From NCBI RefSeq assembly GCF_030272615.1, contig NC_081415.1, positions 369,465,667 to 369,529,666 on the forward strand: a stretch of 64,000 nt of DNA, in the 5' to 3' direction. Positions 13,047-22,870 of the stretch are shown piece after piece. The DNA comes from Cryptomeria japonica (lineage: Eukaryota > Streptophyta > Pinopsida > Cupressales > Cupressaceae). The stretch's first letter is position 1; the number at the start of each line of letters is the position of its first letter. Under the pieces are notes generated by a model. That model had not been told where the DNA came from. It saw only the letters and a program-made list of their open reading frames with translations, and ran no database searches. The position numbers and the translations under genes are program-made.

Positions 13047-13379
13047 CCTCGAGGTCCATGACTTTATGTCATAGGACCGAGGTAAATGTATGGTGCCCTC
13101 ATGCAAGGGCCAAAAAAGCTTTAAGCTTTTTTTATTTCCATATTTTTATTTTTTTTATAATTAATATATTTTAATTAAGATTTTGTCATTTAAAATCTTA
13201 ATTAATATATATCAAAGTATAAGAGTAGTGTTTAATATAATTTTATTAAAATTATTTTTTATTTTCCTCATAAATTATATTAAATTATAATAAAGAAGGA
13301 AATAAAAATAATAATAACTTTATTTTAACATTTAAGAATAAAACGAATTGTTTTTTTTTTGTGCTAAAATAAAGTTATT
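13047..13379. repeat. Cluster of three strong inverted repeats
   Basis: Three palindromes follow each other. At 13047-13082 the arms GGTCC-ATGAC and GTCAT-(A)-GGACC sit inside CCTCG/CGAGG around a TTTAT loop. At 13171-13184 and 13192-13205 the arms are a perfect 14-bp match (TTAATTAAGATTTT) around 7 bases. At 13313-13327 and 13365-13379 the arms are a perfect 15-bp match (AATAACTTTATTTTA) around 37 bases. The intervening DNA is very AT-rich. The cluster lies in the right end of the unclassified insertion, possibly in a regulatory terminal region. Confidence 0.8.
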
Positions 13380-14424
13380 TTTAGATGATAAAGAGAGGAA
13401 AGGGTATGCAATTTTCACAAAGAGAAAGTTTCTTTTTCTCAGTGCTATATTTGGCTATGTGCATCATGCATATTTTTCAGAGGAGGAGTACTTTTTACAG
13501 GGCTATTTTCAGTAGTGTGATAGTTCTATTTTTCAATAGAGAGCTACTCATGCATATGGTTTTAGTTGGGAAGCTATTTTTAGCTGCAAGGACCATTTTT
13601 AGCAGGTTTTCACATCTATTTTACACACTATTTTGGGCAAATTCTCCTAAGGGTTTTCCTCATGCATATTTTTCAGTTTAGAGGCTTAGTTATGTTTAGC
13701 TCACTATTCTTAGGAGCTTGTTTTCTATATATTCTTTATCCTTCTTCATTATTCTTTTTGTTTCTTTCTTTTTGCTTACACATACAACAAAAAGTATTGT
13801 AGCTCAGTGCTCTCAGTTTTCAACATTGTAATAGAGATTATTTTTTAGTGTGCAATAGAGAGTTTATGTTTCCTTGTCAATTTTTCTTGTTTTATTCATT
13901 GTCAGATGAATGATTTGACAGAGTTATTGTGATTTTCTGAATCCTTTTCTCAATCACATTTATGCTTTGCAGAAATAGGAAGATTTCATTGCAAATTCAG
14001 GTCGTGGGTTGTTTTCATCTTGTTTCTGATTCTTTGCATGTTGTGAAAAATCACTTTTCTTTCATGCAAAATCAGATAACTTCGAGCCTTCACTTGAAAC
14101 ATTTATGAATTTCATGATCTTATTTGATTTGTGAGATAAATTAGTTTCTTTATTGCAGCTGGTTATAGTTTTAGGACAACAAGTAGAACCGCATCATTTT
14201 GGTGTATCACCTCCATTAGGATAGATTTTTTCACTACATGCAAGCTCTTTATCTCTTTTCCCATAGAAAGAAAATTGTAGGAGATTCATTAGAAAGGAAG
14301 CCAACCTATAACTCAGAGATTCACCTTCACTTTGAGCAACCCAGAGGCTCAAAGGTGTTTCCATGTTTCACATGATTGCTAGGTTTCATACTTAGTATCA
14401 TAGGTGAAATCCTTCGTGACAACA
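13380..14424. other. Right terminal region of the unclassified insertion
   Basis: The region is non-coding by inspection. It has T-rich runs, the repeated words CATGCATATTTTTCAG/CATGCATAT (about 13465, 13550, 13660) and a TATATA-like stretch near 13728. It ends ATCCTTCGTGACAACA. The layout resembles an LTR-type promoter end, but no second copy exists in the window to prove an LTR. Confidence 0.35.
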
Positions 14425-15391
14425 CATACATTTTCCATACTAATTTGGTTCCTAGAGCATGGTTTTTCCACCCTTGTTTCCTCATACCAACTCCTCCATA
14501 GTCTTTAGGCTTGCAGATTGAATCCCAAACAATTAAAGCCACTTTTTCCTTCTCTACTAGTCCTAGCCAATTTTTTTTTCTCATCTTCTTATTAATCTTC
14601 TTAGCAACACATGTAGGGAGAGCCAGGTAAGACATGAGATAAATAGGCAATGCTGACAACACTGCTCTGAGCATCAAAACCCTACCAACCCATGTTAACC
14701 ATTTGCCTTTCCAAGAGGTTAACTTTTATTTTCCATTTTCTCCTTTAATGGTTCCCAAAGTTTATAAGATGTAACCCCACTTTCTAGAGGAAGTCCTAAA
14801 TATTTACAAGGCAAATTTCCCTTGTTGAACCCAAAAATTCTCAAGATTTCTCTTTCTGACCATGGTTGAATATAAAAGAAAAAAACCTCTGATTTTTCCA
14901 TATTGATATGTTGACTTGAGACTTTGGTATATTTCTGTAGAATGGTTTTAAAATTTGTGGCCTCTTGTATTGAACCCACCCCAAGAAGCATCGTATCATC
15001 TACAAATTGTTGATGAGTCACATTCGGGATCACACCAGTTATACTAATACCTTCAATATTCCTCAAGGATTGAGCCTTTTGTAAATTTCTACCCAATACC
15101 ACTGCCATTATTATGAATAGGAAGGGAGAAATTGTATCCCATTGTCTTAGGCCTCTGGAAGCTTCAAAGTAGCCCTCTGAGGTCCCATTGATTATCACTG
15201 AGTATCTTGGGGTGGTGATGCAATAATAGATTAAATTTATCCACTGTTTACAAAATCCAAAAGCTTCTAGACATTTACATAGGAACCTCCATCTACTTTA
15301 TCATAAGCCTTCTTAATATCTAGTTTGATTGGCATGTTGGGGAGTTTTTTTGACTGTATGGAGTGTATAGATTCTTGAGCGATAATAATAC
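14425..15391 (-). pseudogene. LINE-A segment 2: reverse transcriptase palm and C-terminal part
   Basis: The minus strand encodes the central part of LINE ORF2. It begins I-I-A-Q-E-S-I-H-S, continues to L-D-I-K-K-A-Y-D-K-V, and after a frameshift near 15285 resumes at F-L-C-K-C-L-E-A-F-G-F. Then follow the G-L-R-Q-W-D block (usual form RQGDPLSP), F-V-D-D-T (catalytic FADD motif with A replaced by V), Y-L-G-L-P, G-R-V-L-M-L, and G-T-K-L-V-W-K-M-Y at the end. It is one of the three pieces of LINE-A, joined to 31643-33272 and 1-811 once the insertions are removed. It is non-functional because of the frameshift. Confidence 0.92.
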
Positions 15392-16173
15392 TATATATGG
15401 TGAAAATGGATAAAACAATATTGAAAGACTAAATAAATTCAACCACAAAACCGTAGCCTAACAACAACAAAGATCCACCATAACATATGAAGATTACCTA
15501 AGACAATGCAAATCAAATGAAATCACAAAGATTATACCATCACATGTCCAATAGGGTTTGGATCTCCATTCTTCCTATCTCCATTGATCTTGTTTGATGT
15601 ATTTGCTCTCAGATTTTATGTGCACAAGAGCTCAACAAATAATAGAATGTGGTTGCAAGTAGGATCGCATATGCCAAGTAGTCAATTGATCAAGTAGTGA
15701 GGTCATTAGGATGATTGATTAGGGTTTGATAATGAAGGAAGTATCTCCTTATATAGAAGACACAATATGAAATGGAGGGATAAGATTGAGAGGTGTAAAA
15801 GGAGGTCGGCTATGATTAGAGGGTAGGTAAAAGAAATAATAAAATAATGAAAGGGGGAGGTAGTGTATGAATTAAGAGATGAATGACATGTGTCATAGGT
15901 AGAAAAGATTAATGAATTAATTAATTAAATAAATATTTATTTAATTAATAGAAGAAGTGGGATTAATTAAATAAATAAGATATTTATTTAATTTAGGAAA
16001 AGGATAATTTAAATAAATAAATGTATTTATTTAAATGAGAAATAAGGCTAGAAGAGGATAAATGAATTAATTAAATAAATAATGATTTATTTAATTAATA
16101 GAAGAATTAAGCTTAGATAATTAAATAAATAAAATATTTATTTAATTAAACTGGACAATTTTGGGTGTCTACA
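15392..16173 (-). repeat. Tat-like element 3' LTR
   Basis: This LTR is 782 bp. On the minus strand it starts TGTAGACACCC and ends CCATATA, where the partner LTR ends CCATATACA, so the terminal CA has become TA here. It contains AT-rich ATTTATTTAATTAAT runs at about 15920-16145. It is 18 bp longer than the 5' LTR because of one indel near 16130. Confidence 0.95.
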
Positions 16174-16189
16174 TTTTGCCCCTCTTTGA
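16174..16189 (-). promoter_or_regulatory. Tat-like element polypurine tract
   Basis: The minus strand reads CAAAGAGGGGCAAAA immediately before the TGTAGACACCC start of the 3' LTR. This is a normal plus-strand primer position for a gypsy element. Confidence 0.85.
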
Positions 16190-16420
16190 GACAATGCGGC
16201 TTGTCGCGTTGTTTCAAAGAAGATAAGATGAACTGATATAGAGTTGCCCTAAGATGGGAATGATATGCCCCCTCAAGAGATTGGATGAAAAATGTCTGAA
16301 AAGATCACAAACAATCTCTCGATAAGAAAGACGAGATAGAATGGACTGACCAAATAAAGTGACAGAGTCATGGGATAATGAAGACTGACTCGGGAAACGA
16401 GGGCTAGGGCTAGGGTAGTC

Positions 16421-16426
16421 TATAAG
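16421..16426 (+). promoter_or_regulatory. Candidate TATA box of the antisense PMD gene
   Basis: TATAAG (in CTATAAGA) lies 95 bases upstream of the first ATG of the PMD gene on the plus strand. This leaves room for a start site about 30 bases downstream and a short 5' UTR. The spacing is the evidence; no expression data are available. Confidence 0.45.
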
Positions 16427-16689
16427 ACAGACCACAAGGGAAATACATCCTCATTGTCATCCACACATCTAAGAGATCAAAGTGCAGAGTGAGAATAGAG
16501 CAACAACAGTCAACAATGATGGCCTTTGTTCACAGATTCGACTGCGTTCGCCGATTCCAGAGGCCAGCAGAGGCAGGAGAGCCGGTAAGTACCACAAAAC
16601 CTCCTCGTACTTTGTTGCATTTATTGTTGTCATTAATGCATGCTAGATAGGGTAATAAATGTGCTCTAGGTTAGGGTCCAAAAAAAGTC

Positions 16690-16985
16690 AAAAACGTCTA
16701 GGCGCGTCTGCGTTGGTGCCAGGCGCATCTATGCTCGCTAGGCGCATCTGTGTTTGTGCCAGGGGCGTCTGTGATGAAAAACGCATCTGTGCCGAATGCG
16801 GCCACGTCTGTGTTGTGTAGGCACGTCTATGCCAAAAAGGCACGTCTATGTCACCCAGGTGCATCTGTGCAGAGCATAGGCACATCTGTGTGTTTAAGGT
16901 GCGTCTGTGTAAAACAGGTGCGTTTATGTAGTCTTCAAGTGTGTTTATGTCAGGAAAGTGCGTTTGTGTCCAAAAAAAATGTGAA
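16690..16985 (+). repeat. Degenerate GCGTCTGTG array (about 15 units)
   Basis: Roughly every 18-22 bases a variant of GCGTCTGTG recurs (GCATCTGTG, ACGTCTATG, GCGTTTGTG and others). The bases between units are poorly conserved. The same motif in the opposite orientation (CACAGACGC) forms arrays at 29105-29290 and 30505-30775 of the same element. Confidence 0.9.
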
Positions 16986-17202
16986 TTTGTGTGTTCTAGG
17001 TCAAATCGGTAGTTCTGTGATGAACATACGCTGTCGATTGGATAAGCTGCTGAGAGGATACACTCAAGCAGGTCCTTTAGGGAAGACTAGGATTGCAAAT
17101 AGGGCTAGGATTGACAATTCTGTGATAGAACATACGTTGCCAATTAGGAAACTACTCAAGAAGATTCACTCAAGTAGAGGCCCTAGGATAGGATAGATCA
17201 AG

Positions 17203-17515
17203 GCACTTTGTGATGAACAGTGAGTACCAAGATATAGTACTTTGTGATGAACAGGGAGTACTAAAATATGAGCAACACTTTGTGATGAACAGTGAGTGCA
17301 AATGTGAGCAGCACTTTGTGATGAACAGTGAGTGCCACACATGTAGTACTTTGTGATGAACAGGGAGTACCACTAGGATAAATAGCAACACTTTGTGATG
17401 AACAGGGAGTGTCACTAATATAGATAGCAACACTTTGTGATGAACAGTGAGTGTCACTAGGATAGAATGCCATATGTACTTAGATAAAAAGTTGCATTTT
17501 GTGATGAACAGTGAA
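17203..17515 (+). repeat. Minisatellite with TTTGTGATGAACAG core, 8 copies
   Basis: Eight copies of TTTGTGATGAACAG[TG]GAGT are spaced about 35-60 bases apart, with variable linkers. Two diverged copies (TTCTGTGATGAACAT, TTCTGTGATAGAACAT) lie upstream near 17012 and 17118. The long open frames seen here on the minus strand are repeat artefacts. Confidence 0.92.
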
Positions 17516-19465
17516 TGCCACGATGACTGACATGATTGATTTGCTTGACCGCAGGAGTATTTGCCTATGTTGGAGTCACGAGAGAGATTCTTGTCGATGT
17601 AGAGATTGCGACCTAAGTTGACAACTGAGGACTGAGATGCAATTGAGGCTATGGGATTGAGACATATTCTGTATGTGCCTAAGTTTCGAGCAAACATGGG
17701 ACTGCTGACTGCACTGGCGGAGAGGTGGCACTCCAAGACTTGTACTTTTCATTTACCGATGGGGGAGATGACAGTCACCCTCGAGGATGTATACAGGATT
17801 CTGAGGATACCGATCGATGGGGAGCTGATTCCCTACAATCGAGATGGAGATAGGGAGGCCTTGAGATGAGTGTTTCGGGACCCAGGACTAGAGATGAGGG
17901 TAGGACACGTGGCTTAGGACACCATGATAGCTACAGGATTAGCGCTGCCAGTAGTGATAGAAGGAGCGATCAGTGGGTTCTTGTGTCCTGATAGAGTGAC
18001 ATGAGGGTTGGCTGTGGGCTGGGGAGGAGCATTGGAGACACTGGTGACATAGCACACTAGATATGCTTGGGGACCGTGTGTGCTAGCACATCTATATTAC
18101 GAGCTGCATCAGTTTGTGTACTACGTGTCAGTGGGATTGGGCTGCGGTGTCACATTGTTATAGGTGTGGGCCTATGAGCATCTGCCAGTGATGAGACCGA
18201 TACATTTCAGGGGTAGAGGTCATGGATGCAGTTTCGTACACTTGTACAACATGATCACATCGCAACCACGGATTGGCAGGTTAGAGCACTGGCGGCGGGT
18301 GATTGATGACATTGATATGGTTATATGGAGGCCATACCTGGGATGCAAGCAGTGGGAGGATGATGTGGTAGAGCTTCCCTACACCTTCCGAAGCAGGTAT
18401 CTGATTGGGCGGATGCCCTATGTACTAGAGAGGTAGCTAGTGGACGGGGTGGGCAAGCAGTTTGACAGGATTCAGTGGATGCCACGGGGTTTAGGCATGT
18501 ATACATGGACTATCAGGGATCAGGCGCAGTTTGGGCCCTTATTATCATATGATTAGGCTATTACATAGATAGTAGAGATGATGCCCCTACCCTGGGACAT
18601 GTGGCCAGAGATTGAGGATGTCGGCATGGATGCCGAGTACACAGCATACTGGGTCGAGCATCCATTCCCATGTCTGACAGGTCCATGAGAGCTACTAGAT
18701 GGAGATGGTGGTGGGGATGGGGATGATGATGGAGATGATGGGGGTAGAGACTGATGGAGGAGGAGGGGGGCAACTGGAGAGAGGAGGGTGGTGCCACGGA
18801 GGGAGGGTGGAGAGGACAGGTAGGCTTGGGTAGTGAGGGGTCGTGGTGGATTACTGCTATAGGTGCCAGCAGCATAGGGTCCCAGATAGGTGCAGGTACA
18901 GGGATAGGCACCAGTACAGGCACCAATACAGGCACAGGCACAAGGGCAGGCACCCATACAGGAGGAGCCATAGGGGGGTGAGGTAGAGGAGGATGAGATA
19001 ACGGAGCTGAGGGAGATCTACCAGGGACAGGCAGATGAGATCCAGGACCTGGAGAGGGAGAGGGATAGGCTCAGGAGATGGCTTAGAGATACTGAGCGGG
19101 AGTGGGATCAAGCCATTCAGCGCTACACAGAGGTTGAGACAACACTGAGGGCTGGGAGGCAGGTGGCAGAGGACACAGGGGCTGGATATGCCTACGTCCT
19201 GTGGGCAAGGGAGGAGATCGGTTACTAGCAAGATCTCTATTATGGTGCGGTGCCAGCTGATCAGTGGGTGAGGAGAAACAATAGACCATCGCAGACAGCG
19301 AGAACTACGGGAGGGAGCTGGAGGAGATAGGCATCTAGTGGTGGGGTTATGGGTCCTCCACCACCACTAGATAGAGGGGATAGGAGGGATGATCCTGGGG
19401 CGGGTCTTTCGGGGGCTCAGATTCCATCGAGGCCAAGCAGCTCCGAGGGAGGGAGTTCATCATAG

Positions 19466-21105
19466 CCATAGAGGGCTCCCTATGTATCAGTATTGTACGA
19501 TTTTTGTATGATGATGTAGACACCTTCGGGTGATTGTAGCCATATGATTTTGACATCCTTGTATCATGACACTTTATATATATATATATATGAGATGATA
19601 CATCTTTGCGGCAGCTATATGCATGTGTACCTATGTGATGAGATGTTTCATGATGTATGCTTCTATGTGATGGTTATGATATGGATGCAAATATGTATAT
19701 GATGCAATGCAATATATTTTTGTTCTTTTATGTTTTATATGTTATGCATATGCAAATGTGAATGTATGGAATGCAGATGAATATGATAATGCAAATGTAG
19801 ATTGTGCCAATAGGTGTTGTGTGCAGGATGTGATGCAATTGTGATATCTATATGTATGTATGAAATGCTTATATGTGGTAATGCAGGTGCAACTACATGA
19901 AATGCAAATGTTTTTGGTATGTCATTATACTCAGTCATGTGATAGTAGGCTACACGGACTCAAGAAGGACGATGGAAGTCAATCAAGAAAGGGGGATGAA
20001 AGATAGAAGATATGAAAGTGAAAGAGATTCTTGTGCGTTATCATCATTGAGCTTTATTATGGCAAAATAGGTTATGACAATCAAGGCATATGTTCGACCC
20101 AGAAAGTCATTGTACCTGTTTGCATGGAGATAAGACAGTCACAAACAAGGAATGCCCCAGTTCACACTAGACTCACAGTGTCCTCATATCCTTGGACAAG
20201 TCATAGCATTACTAAGAGACAATCCACAGACAACAAATACAAATAGGTGACGATACCCCATCCTCGCCTTTCTGGAGATAAAATCTCTAGTCAAAGACAT
20301 CCTGGAAAAGCTAAAAGATATGTCACCAAAAGATAAAATCAAAAGAAAACCAAGACTCGACACCAACATTCACTGTAGTCCTCAATTTTAGTGTCTCTTG
20401 TCACTTGTATAAGTCTTATTTGATTGTGGTCACAATGTTTACTTTCACAGAAAGGATAGATAGCACTGAACCATATGTTGTCTGAGTCTATTGAAAGATT
20501 TGATTTGTTGAAGCCCATTGTTGCTACTGTGTCTCATCTAAAACTGACTGAATTCATGAAACTAATACTTTATTGCGGAGAAGATGAAACTTTATTGCGG
20601 ATTTGTGATGCAAATGTTTCTTTATTGCGGATTGTGCGCGGATAGACTGAAGGAAGCTGGAAGAAACTGTACTCCTCGAAACATGTGATGTTCTCAGTTC
20701 CACACCCATCACTAGACGTAGGATTTTCCTTAGCCACAGATAGGAGCTGATTTATTATGGATGGAAAGGAGTGAAAAGGGAGGTTTATTATGAATGGTGA
20801 ACCAATCTTGGGTAGATCAATAACAAGCCATGATGGGAATGTGTAAGTTTATTATGAACGAATAGGTCGTGAGTGTGTGCAAAGTGAAGTGATGAAAGAG
20901 AATCCTGAAGGAGGGAGGAGCAATGTCTCTACCCATGGCGCTGGCGACCCATTTTTCACCATGGTACTTGCCCAGGGCACCACCAAAGTGGTTTTCACCA
21001 TTGGACGAAATTATTTCTATTTACTTTTTTCGATTTTTCAATGTTTTTTTTTTTTTTTTGTATTTTTGAATTTTTTGAATTTTTTTTTTGTATTTTTGAA
21101 TTAGG
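19466..21105. other. Non-coding 3' region between PMD gene and gag-pol, low-complexity
   Basis: This holds the 3' flank of the PMD gene, a short TA run (19573-19591), and a stretch rich in ATGCAAATG and TGATG words (19590-19930). Then comes a series of six related units, three with CTTTATTGCGGA (20569-20635) and three with TTTATTATGGA/GAA (20750-20865). T- and TTTGAATT-rich runs follow at 21036-21103. No gene is supported. Confidence 0.7.
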
Positions 21106-22460
21106 ATATTCCAAAGAGCTATGTGTAGAACCTACGAAGGTGCATGCTATTGATAGGATCCTCCAAAGGTTCACCTTTTGTAGTTGAGAGTTGATATGCT
21201 CCAGATCCATATGCTGCTGTAATGATGTAAGGACCAAGCCAATTTGGTTCGAACTTGCCCTTCTTCTCTCTGTCTTGTTGATTTTTGGGTTTTCTCTGAG
21301 AACCAAATCACCTACCTCAAATGTGCAAGGCTTGACCTTGTGATTGTAGCTGCGACTCATTCATTGTTGATAAGCCTTGAGATGATTAAAAGCAGTTTGT
21401 TTTTGTTCATCCAGTAGTTCCAGTTCTTGTAAGCGAGAGACCCTATAGTCTTCATCACTGATGATGTTTTGCAAAGACACTTGTAAAGAGGGTAGCTCGA
21501 CCTCAATAGGCAAGATGGCTTCAGCGTCATAGACAAGTGAATAGGGTGTAGCTCCTGTAGGTGTGTGGACACTTGTGCGGTATGCCCAAAGTGCAGGATT
21601 AAGTTGGATATGCCAATTACAGCCAGCTTCGTCGACTATCTTTTTTAGGATTTTAAGGATTGTCTTATTTGATGCCTCAGCTTGACCATTACCTTGGGGG
21701 TAATATGGTGTGGAGAAATAATGGGAAATATGGAAGCGGTCACAAAGTTCACGAACATCCTAATTTTTGAAGGGACGCCCGTTATCAGTGATAATGGAAA
21801 TAGGAATACTGTATCGACAAATGATATAATTGAGGATGAACGTAGCAATCTATTTTCCAGTGACTTGTGTGAGAGGTATGACTTCAATCCATTTTGTGAA
21901 ATATTATGTGGCAGTGATAATAAATTTATGACCAATGGAAGGAGGGTGAATCTTGCCTATGAGATCGAGTCCCCACTGACAAAAGGGCCAAGGAGACACA
22001 ATTGGTTGAAGTTCTTGCGCTGGCGCATGTATGAGGTCTCCATAAATTTGACATTGCTTACATTTCTTGACAAACTGATATGAGTCTTTTTCCATATTGG
22101 GCAAGTAATATCCAGTCCTGATGAGTTTCTTGGCTAAGGTAGGACCACTAGCATGTGGACCACATATCCCTTCATGTACTTCACGTAACGCAATATGAGC
22201 TTTGTCACTTTCTAAACATCTAAGAAGAGTTCCATCTAGACCTTGCCGGTGTAGGATATCAGCTAAAATGACATATCGAGAGGATTGGCGAATGAAAGTG
22301 CGACGTTGGTTATTGGATGAATCAGGAGGTAGGGTATTGTCACGAAGGTATGTGAAGATGGAACCATATAACTGGGACTCAAGACCGACGACACATATCA
22401 TCTTAGTAGGAATGATTTCATATGAAGGAACCAATAGGTTATCCACTAAGAACTCATAGC
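21105..22460 (-). pseudogene. Tat-like integrase
   Basis: On the minus strand the zinc-binding N-terminus reads H-E-G-I-C-G-P-H...C-K-Q-C (about 22190-22110). The catalytic core shows W-G-L-D-L-I-G (near 21970), I-T-D-N-G-R-P-F (near 21790) and G-Q-A-E-A-S (near 21680), giving the D, D and E of a retroviral-type integrase. The C-terminal part, with a N-W-L-G-P-Y module, is recoverable to about 21120 across a frameshift near 21260. In-frame stops (for example after R-P-F-K-N and K-A-Y-Q-Q) are readable as CAG or CGA. It would insert the element's DNA copy into the genome; this copy is dead. Confidence 0.9.
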
Positions 22461-22870
22461 GGGTCTCATTTGGAGGTAGATCAATCAGTGAAGCAATTGT
22501 AGCCATGGCATCTGCGGCTCTATTCTGCTCTCTTGGTATCTGCTCAAAATCTATCTTTGTGAAATGTTGTTTCAGGTCATCCACCATTTGTTTGTAAGGC
22601 ATTAATTTTTCATCTTTTGTTTGGTAATCATCAGTTGCTTGATGGATTACAAGTTGAGAGTCCCCAAAAACACAAAGTTCCTGGATCTTCCACTGAATTG
22701 CAATCCGTAATCCAGTTGTTAATGCCTCATATTCCGCTATATTGTTAGTGCAAGGAAATGATAAGCGGTATGATTTTGGTATAGAATCCCCTTGAGGAGT
22801 TATAAAGAGGATGCCAGCTCCTGCCCCATGCTATGTGTATGAGCCGTTGAAGTACAGTTGCCATGGTTTT
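22461..22870 (-). pseudogene. Second (archaeal-type) RNase H of the Tat-like element
   Basis: The minus strand shows L-Y-F-N-G-S-Y near 22845, then G-A-G-A-G-I-L, N-N-I-A-E-Y-E-A-L, F-G-D-S-Q-L-V and Q-N-R-A-A-D-A-M. This is an RNase H fold separate from the one attached to the reverse transcriptase and is a hallmark of Tat-branch elements. The first catalytic Asp (normally F-D-G) is Asn here, consistent with a G-to-A change. A TAG follows S-Y-T. Confidence 0.88.

Larger units (their letters stand above)
812..14424. mobile_element. Unclassified TG...CA insertion inside LINE-A, itself hosting Copia-A
   Basis: The unit begins TGTTACC at 812 and ends GACAACA at 14424. It is flanked by CATAA (807-811) and CATAC (14425-14429), a 5-bp duplication with one mismatch. 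Deleting it with one flank copy restores an unbroken LINE frame reading K-M-Y-E-Q-T-N-L-K-W. Without Copia-A it is about 6.2 kb. I could not find a pair of long terminal repeats, a primer-binding site or any transposition gene in it. The first and last hundreds of bases do not resemble each other. The TG...CA ends and 5-bp duplication suggest an LTR-type or integrase-mobilised unit. A decayed non-coding LTR derivative or a composite of several insertions are both possible. Confidence 0.6.
16585..17554 (+). other. Intron of the PMD gene, filled by two short-period arrays
   Basis: The intron is 970 bp between GTAAGT and GACCGCAG. Splicing joins two phase-0 exons with no frame change, which supports the model. 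The interior is almost entirely repeat: the GCGTCTGTG array and the TTTGTGATGAACAG array. Confidence 0.75.
16516..19465 (+). pseudogene. Antisense plant mobile domain (PMD) gene, two exons
   Basis: Exon 1 is 16516-16584 (23 codons from a double ATG in the context AACAATGATGG). A consensus donor (CCG|GTAAGT) follows it, and an acceptor TTGACCGCAG|G ends the intron at 17554. Exon 2 (17555-19465, 636 codons plus stop) stays in one frame. Residues about 25-330 match the plant mobile domain (PF10536 type): A-M-G-L-R-H-I, L-T-A-L-A-E-R-W, T-F-H-L-P-M-G-E-M-T-V-T-L-E-D-V and M-P-L-P-W-D-M-W are recognisable. After it come a Gly/Asp-rich and a Gln/Pro-rich linker, a charged coiled coil (about 18975-19155) and a Ser-rich tail. 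About twenty in-frame stops (TAG and TGA only) are all explained by C-to-T at CAG or CGA. PMD proteins of the MAIN family act in plant silencing and are known to be carried by some transposons. Here the gene lies antisense to gag-pol. Confidence 0.85.

Noticed and set aside
13385-13681. 98-codon plus-strand frame starting M-I-K-R-G-K-G
   Set aside because: Phe/Leu-rich chance frame in T-rich terminal-repeat-like DNA; no start context or domain support.
16398-16416. Short AGGGCTAGGGCTAGGG run resembling a telomere repeat
   Set aside because: Too short and not the plant TTTAGGG unit.
17170-17736. 188-codon minus-strand frame with repeated V-H-H-K-V
   Set aside because: It is produced by the TTFGTGATGAACAG-type minisatellite in the PMD intron (core TTTGTGATGAACAG) and has no match to a protein family.
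18754-18981. Gly/Thr-rich plus-strand frame with T-G-T-G-T-N-T-G repeats
   Set aside because: It is out of frame with the PMD exon; the PMD frame reads the same DNA as a Gln/Pro-rich linker that continues into a coiled coil.
18553-19289. Several Pro/Leu/His-rich minus-strand frames
   Set aside because: They are shadows of the Gly- and Gln-rich part of the plus-strand PMD gene.
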